Part shown: piece by piece, positions 22,469-29,163 of the stretch
How the letters are laid out: each line of letters begins with the position of its first letter
How positions within the stretch are numbered: position 1 is the first letter of the stretch
Assembly (NCBI GenBank): GCA_041569895.1
Contig: JBFFXF010000075.1
Coordinates: forward strand, 1-29,163
Reading direction: 5' to 3'
DNA length: 29,163 bases
From: JBFFXF01 sp041569895
Lineage (GTDB): Bacteria; Planctomycetota; UBA8108; JACQVS01
The notes under the pieces: model-generated
Databases searched by the model: none
Seen by the model: the letters and a program-made list of their open reading frames with translations, nothing else
What the model was told of the DNA's origin: nothing
Position numbers and translations under genes: made by a program

Positions 22469-24064
22469 ATGCCCCCAGAACGTCAGCCCGACCCGACCGC
22501 GCCGGCGCGCCGCGCCCGCGGAGATCGCCGACTGGTGCGGCTGCCGAGTGGCGATTACCTCGGTGTCGAGGGAAGGCCCGTCGAGGTGCAGGTCAACGTC
22601 TCGACGCGGGCCTCGCCCGGCTTTCACATCGTCGGCCTGCCCGGCCGGCCGACACAGGAGAGTCGCGAGCGCATCCGCACGGCCATCCAGAACGCCGGCT
22701 ATCGCTTCCCGAGCCGCGACCGCATCCTCGTCAACCTCGCGCCCGCGTTCCAGAAGAAGGACGGCGCGGTCTTCGACCTGCCCGTGGCGCTCGGCATCCT
22801 GCTGGCGACCGGGCAGATCGCCGGGCCGGCTCGCGGGCGCTCGCGCACCGTGCCGATCGGTTTTCTCGGCGAGCTGGGGCTCGAGGGCGAGCTTCGACCG
22901 GTGCCCGGCGCGCTCCTCATCGCCACCGCGCTCGGACGGCGCGGCATCGACGAGGTGGTGGTGCCGGAGCGCAACGCGAGCGAGGTGTCGATCGATCCGT
23001 CGCTCTCGGTGCTCCCGGCGCGGCACCTGCACGATGCGGTGCGCGCCCTGCGAGGCGAGCTGCCCGTGTTCCGGAGGTCGGTGGAAACCGCCGCCCCGGA
23101 CGGACCGCCGCCGCCCGACTTCGCCGAGGTGCGCGGGCAGGAGATGACCAAGCGAGGCGTCCTCGTCGCCGCCGCCGGCGGCCACAACCTGCTGCTGACC
23201 GGACCGCCCGGCGTCGGAAAGACGATGCTCGCCCGCCGGATACCGTGGATCTTGCCGCCCCTGGCGCTCGATGAGGTCCTTGAGGTGACCCGCGTGTACA
23301 GCGCGGGCGGATGCATCGACGCCGCCCCGGCTCACGGCGAACGGCCGTTTCGCGCCCCGCACCACACGGTGAGCTACGCCGGGCTGGTCGGCGGCGGCAA
23401 CCCGCCGCGCCCGGGCGAGATCTCGCTCGCCCACCGCGGCGTGCTCTTCCTCGACGAGTTGCCGGAGTTCCAGCGCCGGGTGCTCGAGACGCTCCGCCAG
23501 CCGATCGAGGCGGGACGGATCGCCGTCGTGCGTTCCTCGGGCACCGTGGTCTTCCCGGCCGACTTCCGCCTCGTCGCCGCGATGAACCCCTGCCCGTGTG
23601 GTTACGCGGGGCACGCTCGCATCCCCTGCCGCTGCTCGCCCGCGGTCATCGAGCGGTACCGCCGGCGCGTCTCGGGGCCGCTGCTCGACCGTGTCGATGT
23701 GATGATGGAGGTCGACCAGCCCTCGGCCGCCGAGGTGCTCGACGGATCGAGCAGCAGGCCGGCCGGGCTCTCGACGGCGACCATGCGGGAGCGGGTGCAG
23801 CGGGCGTTCGAGCTCCAGCGGCGCCGCTGGAGCGCGTCGTTGCTCAACGGGCAGGTGCCGCACGAGCGCGTCGTCCGCGAGGGCGAGGTCGAGCGCGAGG
23901 CGAGGCGCGAGCTCGAGCGCGAGGCCGAGCGTCGCCGGCTCTCGGCCCGGGCGCTCGGCCGCGTGCTGCGGATCGCGCGGACGGTCGCCGACCTCGAGGA
24001 GTGCCGCGCCGTCACCCGCCGCCACATCGGCGAGGCGCTCGGCCTGCGCAGCCTCGACGGCTGA
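22469..24064 (+). CDS. comM: YifB/ComM family Mg-chelatase-like AAA+ ATPase
   Basis: ComM is a hexameric helicase that promotes branch migration during natural transformation; the role of other YifB proteins is less clear. The 531-residue protein has the family's N-terminal Lon-like domain (YLGVEGRPVEVQVNVS, HIVGLPG, ESRERIRTAIQNAGY). The ATPase follows, with Walker A GPPGVGKT (245-252), the H-rich RPFRAPHHTVSYAGLVGGG segment and Walker B VLFLDELPEF. The cysteine cluster NPCPCGY...CRCSP has putative zinc ligands. The C-terminal chelatase domain ends in the RRHIGEALGLRSLD segment. The ATG at 22469 adds about 20 residues compared with relatives; the GTG at 22536 is an alternative. The gene is divergent from the S41 protease and is followed by a hairpin. 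Confidence 0.9.
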   Translation: MPPERQPDPTAPARRARGDRRLVRLPSGDYLGVEGRPVEVQVNVSTRASPGFHIVGLPGRPTQESRERIRTAIQNAGYRFPSRDRILVNLAPAFQKKDGAVFDLPVALGILLATGQIAGPARGRSRTVPIGFLGELGLEGELRPVPGALLIATALGRRGIDEVVVPERNASEVSIDPSLSVLPARHLHDAVRALRGELPVFRRSVETAAPDGPPPPDFAEVRGQEMTKRGVLVAAAGGHNLLLTGPPGVGKTMLARRIPWILPPLALDEVLEVTRVYSAGGCIDAAPAHGERPFRAPHHTVSYAGLVGGGNPPRPGEISLAHRGVLFLDELPEFQRRVLETLRQPIEAGRIAVVRSSGTVVFPADFRLVAAMNPCPCGYAGHARIPCRCSPAVIERYRRRVSGPLLDRVDVMMEVDQPSAAEVLDGSSSRPAGLSTATMRERVQRAFELQRRRWSASLLNGQVPHERVVREGEVEREARRELEREAERRRLSARALGRVLRIARTVADLEECRAVTRRHIGEALGLRSLDG

Positions 24065-24087
24065 CGGCGCCGATCGGATCGGACGCG

Positions 24088-24120
24088 GCGACGGTTTCGG
24101 CCTTTGCAAACCGCCGTCGC
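24088..24120 (+). terminator. hairpin after yifB, weak T-tract
   Basis: GCGAC-GGTTT (88-97 of 24 kb) can pair with AAACC (24108-24112) and GTCGC (24116-24120), leaving a three-base bulge. Only TTT follows. CTTTGCAA occurs twice (24102-24109 and 24120-24127), partly in the loop and directly after the stem. It is a terminator candidate 24 nt past the stop. Confidence 0.35.
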
Positions 24121-24198
24121 TTTGCAACAATCGATTGATGTGAATTCAGTGTGCCCCGGACACAACTCTCGAGGAACGCGGACCCCGCGGCGAGCGGC

Positions 24199-24366
24199 AT
24201 GATCTCGGCGCCCAAGCTGATGATACTCCTGGCGGTGATCTTCTTCGTCGTCGGGGTCCCCGCGATGACGTTCGTGGCGGCGAGCTTCGCGCGTCGCCGC
24301 CGTGGCGAGGGCGACGATCGCCGTCGACGCGGCCGAGGGGCTGGACAGACCCGGGAACGGAGATAA
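24199..24366 (+). CDS. very small single-helix membrane protein
   Basis: From the ATG at 24199 the product has 55 residues: MISAPK, a strongly hydrophobic helix LMILLAVIFFVVGVPAMTFV (about 7-26), then AASFARRRRGEGDD and a very basic tail (RRRRGRGAGQTRERR). The positive-inside rule puts the tail in the cytoplasm. A GTG at 24151 would extend it by 16 residues. It is 15 nt upstream of asd, on the same strand, so probably co-transcribed. No family is recognised and no function can be given. The contrast of a hydrophobic helix and a basic tail makes chance unlikely, but short length keeps confidence moderate. Confidence 0.5.
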   Translation: MISAPKLMILLAVIFFVVGVPAMTFVAASFARRRRGEGDDRRRRGRGAGQTRERR

Positions 24367-24381
24367 GGGAGTCGGCGAGCG

Positions 24382-25383
24382 ATGGCTGAGTACAGAGTGG
24401 CCGTCGTCGGCGCGACGGGCGCCGTCGGCGAGGAGATGATGCGGGTCCTCGATCACAGACGGTTTCCCGTCGGCGAGCTCGTGCCGCTGGCCTCGGAGCG
24501 TTCCCGCGGCAAGAAGGTCTCGTTCCGTGGCGAGGAGGTCCCGGTCCGCGTGCTCGACCGCGACTCGTTCAAGGGCGTCGACCTGGCGCTCTTCTCCGCC
24601 GGCGGATCGATCTCCCGCGAGATGGCGCCGGTCGCCGTCGATTCGGGCGCCATCGTCGTCGACAACTCATCGGCGTTCCGCATGGAGCCCGACGTGCCGC
24701 TCGTCGTCCCGGAGGTCAACGCCGAGGCGATCTCGAGGCATCAGGGCATCATCGCCAACCCGAACTGCTCGACGATCATCATGGTCGTCGCGCTCGAGCC
24801 GATCCACCAGCTCTCGCCGCTCACCAGGGTGATCGTGTCGACCTACCAGGCCGCCTCGGGCGCGGGCGCCAAGGGGATGGACGTGCTCCGTCGCGAGATC
24901 GCTGGAGAGAAGGTCACCGACTCGGTCTTCCCGCACCGGCTCGCGGGCAACCTCGTGTCGCGCATCGACACCGTCATGGACGGCGCGTACACGCGCGAGG
25001 AGCTCAAGATGGTGCACGAGACGCGCAAGATCATGGGGCTGCCGCCGATCCCGATCAGCGCCACGTGCGTGCGCGTGCCGGTCGAGCGAGCCCACTCCGA
25101 GTCCGTCTACGTCGCGACCGAGTCGCCGCTGACGCTCGATGCCATCCGCTCGGCGTTCGAGAAGGCTCCCGGCGTGTCGGTGATCGACGCTCCGGCCGAG
25201 GATCGCTATCCGACGCCGCTCGCCGTCACCGGCCAGGACGATGTCTTCGTCGGTCGCCTGCGCCAGGCGATCGGCGAGGAGAACGCCTACTGCTTCTGGG
25301 TCGTCGGCGATCAGATCCTCAAGGGCGCCGCGCTCAACGCCGTTCAGATCGCCGAGATCGTCTTCACGAACGGATCGCGCTGA
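24382..25383 (+). CDS. asd: aspartate-semialdehyde dehydrogenase
   Basis: Asd reduces aspartyl phosphate to aspartate semialdehyde with NADPH, feeding lysine/diaminopimelate, threonine and methionine synthesis. The 333-residue protein has the nucleotide loop VVGATGAVGEEM (8-19), the catalytic Cys129 in NPNCST, the substrate-binding segment STYQAASGAG (153-162) and His238 in VERAHSE, the general base. The length and motif spacing are typical of the Gram-positive/planctomycete-like Asd subgroup. A GGGAG lies upstream of the ATG at a rather long distance. The tiny membrane protein gene precedes it by 15 nt; truA follows after 89 nt. No other amino-acid biosynthesis gene is nearby. Confidence 0.95.
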   Translation: MAEYRVAVVGATGAVGEEMMRVLDHRRFPVGELVPLASERSRGKKVSFRGEEVPVRVLDRDSFKGVDLALFSAGGSISREMAPVAVDSGAIVVDNSSAFRMEPDVPLVVPEVNAEAISRHQGIIANPNCSTIIMVVALEPIHQLSPLTRVIVSTYQAASGAGAKGMDVLRREIAGEKVTDSVFPHRLAGNLVSRIDTVMDGAYTREELKMVHETRKIMGLPPIPISATCVRVPVERAHSESVYVATESPLTLDAIRSAFEKAPGVSVIDAPAEDRYPTPLAVTGQDDVFVGRLRQAIGEENAYCFWVVGDQILKGAALNAVQIAEIVFTNGSR

Positions 25384-25472
25384 GATGTCGGGCCGCACGG
25401 GACGCGTCACGTGATGCTCTCGCGGCGACGCCCGTCCGCGCTGTGCCGTTCCGCGGCACGCCCTTCCGCGAG

Positions 25473-26285
25473 ATGACCGGTCGCGTCGTCCAGCTTGTTG
25501 TCGAGTACGACGGCTCCGGGTTCGCCGGCTGGCAGTCGCAGCCCGAGGAGCGCACCGTACAGGGAGAGCTGCAGCGCGCCGTCGAGACGATGGTGCGCCA
25601 CCCCGTCGAGGTCAGCGGCGCCGGACGCACCGACCGCGGCGTGCACGCCACCGGCCAGTCGGCGACCTTCGAGACGACGACGGCCATCCCGGCGTCGAGC
25701 TTCGCGTCCGGCCTCAATCGCTACCTGCCGCCCGATGTCGCGGTGATCTCCGCGAGCGAGAGACCGGAGGGCTTTCACGCGCGCTTCAGCGCGGTCGGCA
25801 AGCATTATCGGTATCTCGTGCGCGTGGCGCGGACGCGGCGCGTCTTCATCGAGCGCCGGGCGTGTCGCGTGCCGCCGCCGATCGACGTCGGCGCGATGCG
25901 GGAGGCGGCCACCGCGCTCGTCGGCGAGCACGACTTCGCCGCGTTCGCGACGCGCTCGAAGGACGCGCCGGAGACCACGGTGAGGACGGTGCACGCGGTG
26001 ACCGTGCGCGAGCGACCGCCGCTGGTCGTCATCGACGTCGTCGGACGCGGTTTTCTCTACACCATGGTGCGGACGATCGCCGGCACGCTGCTCGAGGTCG
26101 GACGCGGCAGGCGCGCCGCGAGCGACGTCGCCGCCGTGCTCGCCTCGCGCGACCGCCGCCGCGCCGGCCCCACGGGCGAGGCGCGCGGACTCTGCCTCTG
26201 CGCCGTGTTCTACGACCAGACGGAGCTCGACGAGGCGGTGGAGCGTGTCTCGCGACCAAGGCTCGATGGGGAAACCTTCGTCTAA
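25473..26285 (+). CDS. truA: tRNA pseudouridine(38-40) synthase
   Basis: TruA converts uridines 38-40 of the tRNA anticodon stem to pseudouridine. The 270-residue protein has the family start VVEYDGSGFAGWQSQP, the catalytic Asp54 in GAGRTDRGVHA, the Tyr-containing KHYRYLV segment, and the C-terminal GRGFLYTMVRTIAGTLLEVG followed by the GPTGEARGLCL end. The start at 25473 is inferred from family alignment; the longer frame upstream reads out of the asd gene in a shadow frame. No strong ribosome-binding site is seen. A hairpin and a hexamer array follow the stop at once. Confidence 0.94.
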   Translation: MTGRVVQLVVEYDGSGFAGWQSQPEERTVQGELQRAVETMVRHPVEVSGAGRTDRGVHATGQSATFETTTAIPASSFASGLNRYLPPDVAVISASERPEGFHARFSAVGKHYRYLVRVARTRRVFIERRACRVPPPIDVGAMREAATALVGEHDFAAFATRSKDAPETTVRTVHAVTVRERPPLVVIDVVGRGFLYTMVRTIAGTLLEVGRGRRAASDVAAVLASRDRRRAGPTGEARGLCLCAVFYDQTELDEAVERVSRPRLDGETFV

Positions 26286-26293
26286 AGGAGAGT

Positions 26294-26349
26294 CGGGAAC
26301 GGCACCGGCACCGTTCCCGTTCCCCTTCCCGTTCCCGTGCCCGTGCCCG
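26294..26349 (+). repeat. 3'-end hexamer element, copy C, with leading hairpin
   Basis: Eight nt after the truA stop, CGGGAACGG (26294-26302) pairs perfectly with CCGTTCCCG (26311-26319) across an 8-nt loop. The second arm is the start of a hexamer array: CCGTT, CCCGTT, CCCCTT, CCCGTT, CCCGTG, CCCGTG and CCCG (26311-26349), then AAG. The order of T-type before G-type units, and the CCCGAAG end, match copy A. The template strand has six GGG runs with 3-nt spacing, one lengthened to GGGG. The 28-nt core of A and B is absent. Confidence 0.8.
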
Positions 26350-26415
26350 AAGCGACGGATCATCTCGGAATCGAGGAGGAGGACGAACGCGCGTCACGCG
26401 TCACCCACGCGCCAA

Positions 26416-26444
26416 TTGACTGCGTCGCATCGTTCTGCTACACT
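26416..26444 (+). promoter_or_regulatory. sigma70-type promoter for hpf
   Basis: TTGACT (26416-26421), a 17-nt spacer and TACACT (26439-26444) give the best promoter in the window, matching consensus at five and four positions. Transcription should start near 26451, about 190 nt before the hpf start codon. Confidence 0.65.
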
Positions 26445-26450
26445 ACTGAC

Positions 26451-26640
26451 GCTAAGCCACTATGGCATTTTCATTTAAACTCACGTTCCGGAAGTGGTTT
26501 GCGGATGGAGCGACGGCGTCCGGGAGCGCCGGTCGGCCGTCGACGCGTTCCGGGGCGGTGTTGCTTGCGGGGCACAGGGCAGCGTGGGGTCTCGTTTCTC
26601 AATCGTGCGCCACCACTCCCACCAGTTTCGAGGAGCCTCG
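26451..26640 (+). other. hpf leader with possible 71-codon upstream frame
   Basis: The predicted transcript leader is about 190 nt. Only 11 nt past the expected start site, an ATG (26462) opens a 71-codon frame ending at 26677, overlapping the hpf start in another frame. Its first codons are AT-rich and encode MAFSFKLTFRKWF, unlike the rest of this GC-rich window. No ribosome-binding site precedes it, so it would be nearly leaderless. The later part (GSAGRPSTRSG) looks like chance sequence. Together with copy C and the promoter this accounts for the 355 nt between truA and hpf. Confidence 0.35.
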
Positions 26641-26997
26641 ATGGTACCCATCACGATTACCGGCCGAAACGATGTGACTTCCGGTCAGAAGGATCACGCG
26701 CGGGAAAAGGTCGGCAAGCTCGAGCGATACTTCAACGGCATCAACCGCATCGACGTCGTACTCGAGAAGGGATCCGATAGATCGCGCGCCGAGGTGCTCA
26801 TATCGGTGAGCCGGGGAAGCCAGATCGTCTGTCACCACGACCACAAGGATCTCTACGCGGCGATCGACCTGGTGATCGACAAGGCGGAGACCCAGTTGAC
26901 GCGATTCAAGGAGAAGATCCAGGATCACCGGCCGGCGCGCGGGCGCGGCGCGGCGCCGCCGAGTCTTCCCGAGGTGCCCGACGAGGAACTCGAATAG
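26641..26997 (+). CDS. hpf: ribosome hibernation-promoting factor (HPF/RaiA family)
   Basis: HPF binds the decoding region of idle 30S subunits and stores ribosomes in slow growth. The 118-residue protein is the short form: MVPITITGRND, KVGKLERYF, the basic-patch segment, HHDHKDLYAAIDLVIDKAETQL and a lysine-rich helix. It then has a proline/acidic tail (PPSLPEVPDEELE) and no dimerisation domain of the long form. The ATG at 26641 has GAGGAG 5 nt upstream. A good promoter lies 197 nt before it, and a PTS EIIA (ptsN) follows after 274 nt. This arrangement resembles the rpoN-hpf-ptsN cluster of proteobacteria. Confidence 0.93.
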   Translation: MVPITITGRNDVTSGQKDHAREKVGKLERYFNGINRIDVVLEKGSDRSRAEVLISVSRGSQIVCHHDHKDLYAAIDLVIDKAETQLTRFKEKIQDHRPARGRGAAPPSLPEVPDEELE

Positions 26998-27013
26998 AGC
27001 GTTCGGCTCTTTT
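26996..27013 (+). terminator. short hairpin with T-run after hpf
   Basis: AGAGC-GTTCG-GCTCT is a 5-bp stem overlapping the hpf stop codon, followed by TTT. It is short for an intrinsic terminator, so partial read-through to ptsN is possible. Confidence 0.4.
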
Positions 27014-27271
27014 CTGTTGCAGTCGACGAAAGCGTTTCGTCATCATCGGACGGCTCTGCGACGGGCGCGGAGCCCTTCCCGGAGCTCTCGGGGGATGCGC
27101 GCGCATCCGGGGAGGTGCGTTGTCGAGTGTCGGTGATGGGATGGACGTTCCCGGTGTCCGACGAAGTCGCTCCCGCCCCGGGCGGAGAGATTCCGCGCGG
27201 CGGCTCCTCGGGAACGACGGCCGGTTTCGCCGGGTCGCAGAGGCCGAGTATGTAGGGAGAAAGCTGGAAGA
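27014..27271 (+). other. structured gap between hpf and ptsN
   Basis: No gene is seen. GACGAAA-GCG-TTTCGTC (27025-27041) is a perfect 7-bp hairpin. GGATGCGCGCGCATCC (27093-27108) is a perfect 16-bp palindrome. Several weaker pairings lie further on. TATGTA near 27249 could be a -10 but has no partner. GGAAGA just before the ptsN ATG is the likely ribosome-binding site. A small RNA or a regulatory leader is possible but unproven. Confidence 0.35.
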
Positions 27272-27745
27272 ATGAATCTCCTGGACATTTTTCCAGAGAG
27301 TCACCTCCTCATGGACCTCCGGGCGCGCGACAAGAAAAGCGCTGTCAAGGAGATCGTGCAGCATGTGGTCGATCTCGAGCTGGTGACGGAGGAGATCGGC
27401 AAGAAGCTCGAGAGAGAGGTCAACAAGCGCGAGGGGGAGGGGAGCACGGGAATCGGCAAGGGGCTGGCGATTCCGCACGCCAAGGGCTGCAAGTTCCTGT
27501 CTCACGTGATCGCGGTCTTCGCGCGATCGAAGGAGGGCGTCAACTTCAACGCCGTCGACGGCGGGAGCGTTTACTTGCTCTTCATGGTGGCGTCTCCGCC
27601 CGATCAATCCGACAAGCATCTGCAGATCATGCGGAAGATCGCCACCATGCACAAGGACGACAAGACGCTCAAGTTCTTGCGCACCACCGATCGAGTCGAG
27701 AGTGTTCTCGAGATCCTCAAGGAGATCGACGAGAACTTCGGCTGA
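27272..27745 (+). CDS. ptsN: PTS EIIA domain protein (PtsN/EIIA-Ntr-like)
   Basis: The 157-residue protein is a single EIIA of the fructose/mannitol-nitrogen type. It accepts phosphate from an HPr-like protein on His69 in GIGKGLAIPHA. Its motif order (STGIGKGLAIPHAKG, then LLFMVASPP and HLQIMRKIA) is characteristic. A lone EIIA without any membrane EII nearby fits a regulatory role, as for PtsN in nitrogen and potassium control. Here it sits between hpf and yvcK, with an HPr gene two genes on. The ATG at 27272 follows GGAAGA closely. The 20-nt spacing to yvcK implies one transcript. Confidence 0.92.
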   Translation: MNLLDIFPESHLLMDLRARDKKSAVKEIVQHVVDLELVTEEIGKKLEREVNKREGEGSTGIGKGLAIPHAKGCKFLSHVIAVFARSKEGVNFNAVDGGSVYLLFMVASPPDQSDKHLQIMRKIATMHKDDKTLKFLRTTDRVESVLEILKEIDENFG

Positions 27746-27765
27746 AGCCGACGAGGCAGCACGCC

Positions 27766-28887
27766 ATGAGCAGCATCAGCGAGCGAAACCGGGGGAACGG
27801 CACGGCGCCAGAGCCATCGCGGTCGGAAGCGCCAGCCCAGCCCGCGTACGTCGTGGCGTTCGGCGGCGGCACCGGCATGGCGTCGCTGCTGACCGGGGTT
27901 CGTCATCGCGTCGAGAACGCGTCGGCCATCGTCACCGTGACCGATAACGGCGGCAGCTCGGGCCGGCTTCGCAAGGACTTCGACATCGTGCCGCCGGGCG
28001 ACATTCGCAACTGCCTTCTCGCGCTGGCCGACGTCGATCCGCTGATGCACGAGGCCTTCCAGTACCGCTTCACCGACGGCGAGTTCAAGGGGCACTGTTT
28101 CGGGAACCTCTTCATCACGGTGCTGACGCAGATCGTCGGCAGCTTCGAGGACTCGGTGCGCGACCTGCACCGCCTGCTGAACGTGCGCGGCAAGGTGCTG
28201 CCCGCGGCGGGCGGCAAGATCTCGCTGGTGGCGCACCATCCGGACGGCACCAAGAGCACGGGCGAGGTGCAGATAACCCGCAGCGGCAAGCCGATCGAGA
28301 AGATCGAGCTGCGCCCGGCGCCGGTGCGTCTCTCGCCGGTGATCGCCAGCGAGATCGCGCGGGCCGACTACTTCCTGTTCGGTCCCGGAAGCCTTTTCAC
28401 GAGCATCATCCCGAACCTGCTGGTCGAGGGACTGATGGGGGCTGTCAACCAGACCGGCAAGCCGCGCGTCTACCTCGCCAACATCATGACCCAGCGGGGG
28501 GAGACGATCGGGTACGGTCTCGGTGACCACATCCGGGCGCTCCGCCGTCACGTCGGGGATGACTTTCCGGACTTCGTGATCGCGCACCGCGGCGAGCTGC
28601 CCGGGAAGCTGCTCCGCAAGTACGAGAAGGAGGGAGCGAGGCCGGTGGTCAACGACCTGGCCGACTCGCCCGAGTTCGAGGACATCGTCGTTATCGAGGA
28701 GAACTTCTTCAGCGGGGGGGAGACGGTGCGCCACGACCCGCACATCCTGGCGCGCGTGATCACCGACAACTTCCCGGTCCACCGCTATACCGGCGTGCCG
28801 CGACGGGATGAGCCGGCAGATGTCGCAGTCGAGGTCGACAGCACCGTCCGCGGCCGCCAGGCCCGGGCCGATCGGCTCCTGAAGTGA
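27766..28887 (+). CDS. yvcK: YvcK/gluconeogenesis factor (CofD-like)
   Basis: YvcK binds UDP-sugars and, in Bacillus and Mycobacterium, affects cell-wall precursor flow and growth on gluconeogenic carbon. The 373-residue protein has the family signatures GGGTG (33-37), VTVTDNGGSSGRLR (56-69), PGDIRNCLLALAD, GNLFITVL, and FGPGSLFTSIIPNLLVEG. It begins with about 27 extra polar residues compared with relatives of about 320, and it extends further at the C-terminus. It is 20 nt after ptsN and only 2 nt before the HPr gene. This position beside HPr is common for yvcK and links it to PTS-type carbon control. Confidence 0.92.
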   Translation: MSSISERNRGNGTAPEPSRSEAPAQPAYVVAFGGGTGMASLLTGVRHRVENASAIVTVTDNGGSSGRLRKDFDIVPPGDIRNCLLALADVDPLMHEAFQYRFTDGEFKGHCFGNLFITVLTQIVGSFEDSVRDLHRLLNVRGKVLPAAGGKISLVAHHPDGTKSTGEVQITRSGKPIEKIELRPAPVRLSPVIASEIARADYFLFGPGSLFTSIIPNLLVEGLMGAVNQTGKPRVYLANIMTQRGETIGYGLGDHIRALRRHVGDDFPDFVIAHRGELPGKLLRKYEKEGARPVVNDLADSPEFEDIVVIEENFFSGGETVRHDPHILARVITDNFPVHRYTGVPRRDEPADVAVEVDSTVRGRQARADRLLK

Positions 28888-28889
28888 CC

Positions 28890-29163
28890 ATGGAGATCGA
28901 GCAGCTGCTCCGAATCACCAACAAGTACGGCCTGCACGCGCGAGCCTCGACCCGGCTGGCCCAGGTCGCACAGAAGTTCGACTCGGACATCACGGTGGCG
29001 CGCGAGTCCGTGAACGGCCAGGGCGAGCCCGTTCGCAGCGAGCCCGTGAACGCGAAGAGCGTCCTCGGCATTCTCTCGCTCGGCGCGGAGTGCGGCGACA
29101 GCGTCCTGGTTCGCGCCACGGGGGGAGACGCGGAGGCTGCGCTGGAGGCGCTCAAGGACCTCA
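28890..29163 (+). CDS. ptsH: HPr phosphocarrier protein (3' end beyond window)
   Basis: HPr carries phosphate from enzyme I to EIIA proteins. The phosphorylatable His16 lies in KYGLHARAS, where the usual Pro after HAR is Ala. The regulatory serine region is NAKSVLGILSLGAECGD, with Ser57 corresponding to Ser46 of Gram-positive HPr. The interval from His to Ser is 41 residues instead of 31, so about ten residues (around GQGEPVRSEP) are inserted before the serine helix. The frame is open at the window end after 91 codons, near the normal length of about 88-95. The start ATG is 2 nt after the yvcK stop, so translation is likely coupled. Confidence 0.9.
   Translation, partial: MEIEQLLRITNKYGLHARASTRLAQVAQKFDSDITVARESVNGQGEPVRSEPVNAKSVLGILSLGAECGDSVLVRATGGDAEAALEALKDL

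Noticed and set aside
21878..24130. 750-codon open frame on the minus strand opposite yifB
   Set aside because: Antisense to the complete yifB gene; biased composition (R, A, H, G) typical of GC-rich shadow frames.

Overview
The window is about 29 kb of GC-rich (roughly 70% by eye) bacterial chromosome, densely coded on both strands, with almost all long opposite-strand open frames being composition shadows. Signal peptides, a lipobox protein, a twin-arginine oxidoreductase and a periplasmic-type S41 protease point to a diderm cell. A Minf_1886-family protein, a zinc-ribbon/low-complexity membrane protein, a HEAT-repeat S41 protease and an HPF-PtsN-YvcK-HPr cluster make Planctomycetota (or a neighbouring PVC-like or Acidobacteriota lineage) my best guess. 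That assignment is inference; nothing here fixes it.

Layout. 1-453 (minus): rpsT followed 19 nt later by tRNA-Phe, sharing one intrinsic terminator. 662-2944 (plus): a RarA/MgsA clamp-loader-like ATPase carrying a C-terminal methyltransferase-like extension. 3100-8346 (plus): a beta-oxidation set, fadN and fadA, then a Tat-exported aldo/keto reductase whose stop overlaps the start of a lipoprotein of unknown function. 8347-9417: a repeat-rich stretch around a small one-helix membrane protein. 9418-14779 (minus): altronate-dehydratase-like uxaA, a TPR protein, a double zinc-ribbon membrane protein and a five-helix membrane protein. 15076-19203 (plus): a PaaK-type ligase, a patatin phospholipase, tmk and holB (tmk and holB overlap by 4 nt). 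19407-19844: Minf_1886-family protein, convergent with a HEAT-S41-PDZ protease (19873-22158, minus). 22469-26285 (plus): yifB/comM, a tiny membrane protein, asd and truA. 26641-29163 (plus): hpf, ptsN, yvcK and an HPr gene that runs off the window.

How they fit together. Housekeeping functions dominate: translation (S20, tRNA-Phe, TruA, HPF), replication and repair (RarA, Tmk, HolB), lipid turnover (FadN, FadA, PaaK-like, patatin) and nutrient signalling (PtsN, YvcK, HPr, with HPF for ribosome hibernation).

The most unusual signal is not a gene. Four arrays of the hexamer CCCGNN (units CCCGTT, CCCGTG, CCCGGT, CCCGGA) each sit 0 to about 25 nt after a stop codon, always in the sense orientation of that gene, and several end in CCCGAA. 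Their complements are runs of GGG with 3-nt loops, so each puts a potential G-quadruplex on the template strand just past a gene. Two copies also share a 28-nt core. This looks like a dispersed 3'-end element family, possibly acting in transcription termination.
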